Source: CAXPZW01 sp049594615
GTDB taxonomy: Bacteria > Bacteroidota > Bacteroidia > Flavobacteriales_D > Sanyastnellaceae
DNA length: 64,000 bases
NCBI GenBank assembly: GCA_049594615.1
Contig: JBMYJR010000009.1
Coordinates: 1 to 64,000 of the forward strand
Reading direction: 5' to 3'
Shown: piece by piece, positions 59,662 to 64,000 of the stretch
Layout: every line of letters starts with the position of its first letter
Position numbering within the stretch: position 1 is the stretch's first letter
The notes under the pieces: generated by a model
The model's input: the letters and a program-made list of their open reading frames with translations, nothing else
Told to the model about the DNA's origin: nothing
The model's database searches: none
Position numbers and translations under genes: made by a program

Positions 59662-61662
59662 ATGGCCGACACCCACACCAATCGCCTCGCACAGTCCTCC
59701 AGCCCGTACCTGCAACAACACAAGCACAACCCGGTGGACTGGTATCCTTGGGGCGATGAAGCCTTCGACCGCGCCAAAGCCGAAAACAAACTGGTGCTGG
59801 TCAGCATCGGTTACTCAGCCTGCCACTGGTGCCACGTGATGGAACGTGAAACGTTTGAAGACCACGCGGCGGCTGCCTTGATGAACCAGCACTTTGTCTG
59901 CATCAAAGTGGACCGCGAAGAGCGGCCGGACGTGGATCAAGTCTACATGACCGCGGTGCAGCTGATGACCCAACAAGGGGGCTGGCCACTGAACTGCTTC
60001 ACCTTGCCCAATGGGCGTCCTGTATATGGTGGCACCTATTTCAAGCGCGAAGCCTTTATGGAAGTGCTGGAAATGCTGGCCAACCTCCACGCCGAAAGCC
60101 CCAACCGCGTGACCGCATACGCCGATCAACTCACCGAGGCCATTGACCTGCACGAACGCATTCAAGCCGCCACCAGCATCGAACACCTTCCCTCGGATCT
60201 GACCGCACAACTCGTGGACCGCTGGCGCCCACATTGGGACCGCGAGCGCGGCGGACTCGACTACGCACCCAAATTCCCCATGCCCAACAACTGGGCGTTT
60301 TTGTTGGAACACGGCGCGCTGGTATCGGATGCCGACGCCACCGCTCACGCCCACCGCACCTTGCTCGCTCAAGTCCGCAGCGGCATGGCCGATCAAATCG
60401 GCGGCGGCTATGCGCGTTACAGTGTGGATGCGCTGTGGAAGGTGCCCCACTTTGAAAAGATGCTTTACGACAACGGGCAGCTTTTATCAGCCTTCGCGCG
60501 TGCGCATGCACACGTTCCTACCCAAGAGTATGCGCGCGCCGTGGCCCAAACCGCAGCCTGGTTGGACCGCGAACTGCGCCGTCCGGACGGCTGGTACCAA
60601 TCGGCCTTGGACGCCGACAGTGAGGGCGAGGAAGGCAAACACTACACCTGGACCCAAGACGAGCTGGAATCGCTGTGGGGCGAGGACTGGTCATGGGGCC
60701 GCCAATACTTTTCCATCGACACCGACGGATTTTGGGAACACGGCCAATACATCCCCTTACGCACCGAGGGCGACGCGCAGTTTGCCGCACGCATGGGTTG
60801 GACCTTGGACACGTTCTACCCCAAACTCGATGCGCTGATGGACCGCACCTTGGAAGCGCGCAACGTACGCGTATTCCCCGGGCTCGATCACAAAGTGCTG
60901 GTCAGTTGGAACGCCTATGCGGTACAAGGACTCGCAGTAGCGGGGCGCGTCTTTCAACGAGCGCAATATTCCGAGCGCGCCCAGAACTTGGCCTTGCTCA
61001 TGGAAGACCTCTATTCCGCTCGCGGCAGTTTCCCGCACACGTTGGACAGTCCTGGCATTGGTTTTTTGGAAGACCATGCGGCCACCGCTCAAGCCTGGCT
61101 GGAGGTGTACCGCACCACCCAAGATGAGCAGTGGGTGACTCACACTGGACGGCTGCTGGAACAAACCTGGAAGGACTTCGCGGATTCCGAAGGCGGCATG
61201 CCCTGGTTCACTGCACACAGCGGAGAGCACTTGGTGAGCCGAAAGCAAGAAAACTTCGACAACGTGACACCGGCCTCCTCGAGCATGCTGGCGCACGCTT
61301 GCTTGGACTACGGCCTACTCACCGGAAACCCCACCTGGACTGGGCGCGCCCGCGCACTTATGGCCAACATGGTGAGTGAAATGGGCTCGGTGCAAAACAC
61401 CTCGCATTGGGCCTTACTGCTGGATCGCCTGACCCGGCCATACTATCACGTGGTCATTGCAGGGCCGGGCAAGGAAGCAGCGCTCGCAGACTTTGACACC
61501 CAACTGCACCCCAATACGCTGGTGAGCTTGGCCCACTCCGGCACAATCTTGGCTCCTGTGCAGGGCAAGGCGTCTGAGAAACTGACGTTTTACGTGTGTA
61601 TCGAAGGCGCCTGCCAGCGTCCGGTACACACCTTGGAAGACGCCCTGTCCCAACTCGCATGA
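59662..61662 (+). CDS. YyaL/SSP411-type thioredoxin-domain protein (DUF255)
   Basis: ATG at 59662 gives 666 residues. Residues ~1-165 are the DUF255 thioredoxin-like domain ('NRLAQSSSPYLQQHKHNPVDWYPW', 'SIGYSACHWCHVMERETFED' with CHWC, 'VDREERPDVDQVYM', 'GGWPLNCFTLPNGRPVYGGTYF'). The rest is an alpha/alpha-barrel like that of glucosidases ('KFPMPNNWAFLLEHG', 'DQIGGGYARYSVDALWKVPHFEKMLYDNGQL' region, 'SALDADSEGEEGKHYTW'). The family is widespread in bacteria and animals and remains poorly characterised. It overlaps the next gene by ATGA. Confidence 0.92.
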   Translation: MADTHTNRLAQSSSPYLQQHKHNPVDWYPWGDEAFDRAKAENKLVLVSIGYSACHWCHVMERETFEDHAAAALMNQHFVCIKVDREERPDVDQVYMTAVQLMTQQGGWPLNCFTLPNGRPVYGGTYFKREAFMEVLEMLANLHAESPNRVTAYADQLTEAIDLHERIQAATSIEHLPSDLTAQLVDRWRPHWDRERGGLDYAPKFPMPNNWAFLLEHGALVSDADATAHAHRTLLAQVRSGMADQIGGGYARYSVDALWKVPHFEKMLYDNGQLLSAFARAHAHVPTQEYARAVAQTAAWLDRELRRPDGWYQSALDADSEGEEGKHYTWTQDELESLWGEDWSWGRQYFSIDTDGFWEHGQYIPLRTEGDAQFAARMGWTLDTFYPKLDALMDRTLEARNVRVFPGLDHKVLVSWNAYAVQGLAVAGRVFQRAQYSERAQNLALLMEDLYSARGSFPHTLDSPGIGFLEDHAATAQAWLEVYRTTQDEQWVTHTGRLLEQTWKDFADSEGGMPWFTAHSGEHLVSRKQENFDNVTPASSSMLAHACLDYGLLTGNPTWTGRARALMANMVSEMGSVQNTSHWALLLDRLTRPYYHVVIAGPGKEAALADFDTQLHPNTLVSLAHSGTILAPVQGKASEKLTFYVCIEGACQRPVHTLEDALSQLA

Positions 61663-62543
61663 AGCGCACCTTCACATACCTGATCCTGCTGGCTCCGTTG
61701 TGGAGTGGGGCACAAATGCTGAACACTTCGGCCCCGCTTGACCTGCAGTCGTGGCACCAGTTTGATCCGGCTTTTTTGGCCGCAGGGGACATCGACACCA
61801 TCGAAGTGCGCCTGCAAACCAAACGCGATGGTCGTCCCATCAAAAATTGGAACGATGTGCAACGTATGGCCTTCGACGACCAAGGCCGACTCACCGAACT
61901 GTTCCAGACCAAAGCCGTGGGCTCCATCACCGACACCACCCACTGGCTGCTGACCTATGGCACCCACGACCACTACCTGCACAAAACCGAACACAGCCGC
62001 TCTGGGTACTATGTGTTGGAGCCGGTGTTGGATGCCGAGGGCCGCACGGTGGAAATGCGGTACGACAAGGCACCCGCCCCCGAGCCCGGCCAACCCGTGA
62101 GGGGCCGTACCCGTATCAATACCGAGACGTTCACCTATACAAAGACCGACTCCACAGAGGTGCGCACCGCATACAACAACTACGGGCGGCCGTATGAAAA
62201 GCGTACACGCACCTTTGACGCACTGGGCTACGCCACCTCGCTGCGCACGGAATTTCTGGTGACCCGCAGAGTCCAGACCGAGCATTACGCATACGACGAG
62301 CGCGGGCGGCTGGCCGAAGTGCGCTTTGCCTCCTCCCATTCCGAGCGTACCAAACGCCACGTCTACCGCTTTGACCTCGCTGGAAGCGTGAGCCAAATCG
62401 AGGCTTTCGAAAACGGCAAACTTGTCAACACGTACGAAGTGGTTTACGACAACGCTGGGCGCATCGACGGCATCTTGGTGCTGAACGCCGCCAAGGGTTC
62501 GCTGAAAATCCTGAACTTCTCCTATCCGAAATCCGCGAAGTAA
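61659..62543 (+). CDS. Exported protein with YD/RHS-like repeats
   Basis: ATG at 61659, overlapping the previous stop, gives 294 residues with a signal peptide (MKRTFTYLILLAPLWSGAQ). Four spaced phrases of the RHS/YD type occur: 'AFDDQGRLTELFQ', 'TFDALGYATSLRTEF', 'AYDERGRLAEVRF' and 'VYDNAGRIDGIL'. It is therefore probably a small beta-structured envelope protein. I cannot name a specific function. Confidence 0.7.
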   Translation: MKRTFTYLILLAPLWSGAQMLNTSAPLDLQSWHQFDPAFLAAGDIDTIEVRLQTKRDGRPIKNWNDVQRMAFDDQGRLTELFQTKAVGSITDTTHWLLTYGTHDHYLHKTEHSRSGYYVLEPVLDAEGRTVEMRYDKAPAPEPGQPVRGRTRINTETFTYTKTDSTEVRTAYNNYGRPYEKRTRTFDALGYATSLRTEFLVTRRVQTEHYAYDERGRLAEVRFASSHSERTKRHVYRFDLAGSVSQIEAFENGKLVNTYEVVYDNAGRIDGILVLNAAKGSLKILNFSYPKSAK

Positions 62544-62851
62544 TGCGCCCAACTGTCAAACTTCTGTTGTTGCTATTCACCTTCACCCTGGCCGCAGGTA
62601 TGCCCGAGTTGCGTGCCCAAGTCAAGCAGCAAACCGCCGAAGAACAGATCAAAGAGCAGCAAAAAGCCAAAAAGGCGCGTGAGAAAAAAATCCAGGATGA
62701 GATGGACGCCAAGCAGGACCACCACCGGGCGATCCAGACCAAGAAAACCCGCCGACGCATGAAGCGCAACAAGCGCAAGTCCGAACGCATGCGCATGGGC
62801 AAAGCAGAACCGTTCTACCGCCGCTGGTTCCGGAAGAAACACTTCAAGTAG
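62543..62851 (+). CDS. Small exported Lys/Arg-rich protein
   Basis: The 102-residue product starts with a signal peptide (to about residue 25, ending 'PELRAQ') followed by a highly charged helix ('TAEEQIKEQQKAKKAREKK', 'KKTRRRMKRNKRKSERMRMG'). It shares a base with the previous stop (TAATG) and so belongs to the same operon. No family is recognised. Confidence 0.6.
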   Translation: MRPTVKLLLLLFTFTLAAGMPELRAQVKQQTAEEQIKEQQKAKKAREKKIQDEMDAKQDHHRAIQTKKTRRRMKRNKRKSERMRMGKAEPFYRRWFRKKHFK

Positions 62852-63096
62852 CGCTCTACTTTCTAGACTGACGTGTATAATTTTCCCTGCCTTTACCTGC
62901 AGTATTGTGTTGGGCGCGTGCCTTTTGGGATACTTTTACAAAACGCCCGTGGGAGGAGCTGTTCGCCGCGGGTGATTTTTCTCTCAAACGCTGACGCCAT
63001 GCGGCTTTCAGATGACGGGTTCCGATAGATGGATATTTCTATCTTTACGCCCGCTTGTTGAGAAAATTCGGTTTTGCTAACGTAAACCTTAGTGGT
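62852..63096. promoter_or_regulatory. Upstream region of the TonB-dependent receptor gene
   Basis: A TATCTTTA (63040-63047) close to the -7 consensus lies 49 bases before the receptor ATG. No terminator or gene is obvious in the rest. Confidence 0.3.
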
Positions 63097-64000
63097 ATGC
63101 TACGGAAGTTGTGCTTCGCACTTTCCCTGATTCTGTGTAGTGGGTTCATCAGTGCCCAAATTGGTTCCGGAACGCTGAAAGGCACCGTTACCGACCAAGA
63201 GAGCGGTGAACCGCTCCCCTTTGTAAATGTCATCGTTCGCCTGAACGGGAACACGGTCACCGCCGGCCAGACCGATTTTGATGGTAAATATTCCATCAAA
63301 CCGATCGAGCCCGGTTCATATGAGATCGAGTTCACATTTGTGGGATACACACCCAAGAAGTTCACCGGCGTAAAAGTGACTTCAAATAAAATTGCCTTCC
63401 TGGACGCCAAACTCGGCGCTGGCCTTGAGCTAGCAGAAGCCGTCGTGGTGGAGTACAAGGAGCCGCTCATCGACAAAGATGGGGGTGCTTCCGGTGGTAC
63501 CGTAACCCGGGAAGAGATTGACAAGATGCCTGGCCGTTCGGCTGGTGCCATCGCACAAACCGTCGGGGGTGTGGCCGATACCGGGAACGGTATTTCGGTA
63601 CGTGGTGCCCGCTCGAACTCTACTTGGTACTACATCGATGGTATCAAGGTGCGTGGTTCGGTGGCCCTGCCCAAGTCTGCGATCGAGGAGATTGCAGTCA
63701 TCACTGGCGGGATCCCTGCATCCATTGGGGATGCAACCGGAGGGGTGATCAACCTGTCGCTGCGTAGTTCTTCTGCGAACTACTCGGGCGGTCTGGAGGT
63801 GATCACCTCGGGCTTCCGCAGTGGCGACGGCGCTGTTGGTCTGGACGCTTACGGGTACAACCTTGTAGAGGGCTTCCTTTCCGGCCCGCTCCTGTCGAAG
63901 AAGGACGAAGAGGGCAATCGCTTGGAGCCCATCCTCGGCTTCTTCCTCTCAGGCAACTACCAAAACGTGGTGGACAGCCGCCCGACCTTTGGGGGCGTTT
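63097..64000 (+). CDS. TonB-dependent outer-membrane receptor, N-terminal part (continues beyond window)
   Basis: The frame starts at ATG 63097 and is open to the window end (301 codons). A signal peptide (MLRKLCFALSLILCSGFISAQ) precedes a carboxypeptidase-regulatory-like domain ('GTLKGTVTDQESGEPLPFVN', 'GQTDFDGKYSIKPIEPGSYE', 'FVGYTPKKF'; ~25-110) and a TonB plug domain ('ISVRGARSNSTWYYIDGIKV', 'IEEIAVITGGIPASIGDATG'; from ~135). Such receptors import nutrients or transfer exported proteins; the ligand is unknown and no SusD-like gene is visible within the window. Confidence 0.9.
   Translation, partial: MLRKLCFALSLILCSGFISAQIGSGTLKGTVTDQESGEPLPFVNVIVRLNGNTVTAGQTDFDGKYSIKPIEPGSYEIEFTFVGYTPKKFTGVKVTSNKIAFLDAKLGAGLELAEAVVVEYKEPLIDKDGGASGGTVTREEIDKMPGRSAGAIAQTVGGVADTGNGISVRGARSNSTWYYIDGIKVRGSVALPKSAIEEIAVITGGIPASIGDATGGVINLSLRSSSANYSGGLEVITSGFRSGDGAVGLDAYGYNLVEGFLSGPLLSKKDEEGNRLEPILGFFLSGNYQNVVDSRPTFGGV

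Noticed and set aside
59497..59727. 77-codon N-terminal extension of glyA
   Set aside because: Normal SHMT proteins start at the inner ATG, and the extension overlaps the promoter and start of the divergent gene.
1..64000. CRISPR arrays, prophage or insertion sequences
   Set aside because: No regularly spaced repeats, integrase, transposase or phage structural genes were seen.

Overview
The window looks like chromosomal DNA of a Bacteroidota bacterium, most likely a GC-rich lineage in or near Flavobacteriales. Several proteins end in type IX secretion (T9SS) sorting regions, one in a gliding-motility-type C-terminus, and a TonB-dependent receptor with an N-terminal CarboxypepD-like domain begins at the right edge. 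Start codons rarely have Shine-Dalgarno sequences, and many are preceded by a TAnnTTTG/TAnnTTCG box, the Bacteroidota -7 promoter element. DnaJ and MurA also carry variants I associate with this group. Genes are tightly packed, with 4-nt ATGA overlaps and shared stop codons. I saw no phage, insertion sequence, CRISPR array or replication origin.

Layout. 1-3.7 kb: end of a secreted T9SS protein, then an AddA/RecB-like helicase-nuclease. 3.8-12.8 kb: murA, a thioredoxin-like protein, grpE-dnaJ, a Nat-type ABC exporter, a Ppx/GppA phosphatase, a sigma-54 activator without an HTH, and a DUF5684 membrane protein. 12.8-21.8 kb: alaS, M23 peptidase, CapA-like protein, NlpC/P60 peptidase, MerR regulator, hldD, a 6-pyruvoyl-tetrahydropterin synthase family gene, folE and a Bax-inhibitor-1-like protein. 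22-31.6 kb: a secreted peptidylarginine/agmatine-deiminase-like protein, an esterase-lipoprotein-MltF operon, secreted proteins, AcpH-like phosphodiesterase and a histidine kinase/response regulator pair. 31.7-34 kb: tRNA-Leu, tRNA-Gly, waaA and an outer-membrane protein. 34.2-39.6 kb: a five-gene nucleotide-sugar operon (aminotransferase, UDP-glucose dehydrogenase, UDP-xylose synthase, acetyltransferase, UDP-HexNAc dehydrogenase). 39.8-53.9 kb: an 891-residue gliding-type protein, rfbB, a CpsB-like phosphatase, TIGR02757, a BatA-like protein, a dihydroorotase-like protein, DUF3467, yjjG, upp, a deacetylase-like protein, a WecB-like epimerase and radC. 54-58 kb: rpsT and a SiaA/SiaC/SiaB-type partner-switching locus. 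58-64 kb: glyA, a YyaL-type thioredoxin-domain protein, two small exported proteins and the start of the TonB receptor.

Main themes are envelope construction (murA, waaA, hldD, nucleotide sugars, murein enzymes), T9SS-exported proteins and signalling. The most notable locus is at 54.4-57.9 kb: a TPR/SpoIIE phosphatase faces a SiaC-like phosphoprotein and a kinase made of two complete SiaB-like domains fused in tandem. All family assignments come from reading motifs by eye; no searches were run.
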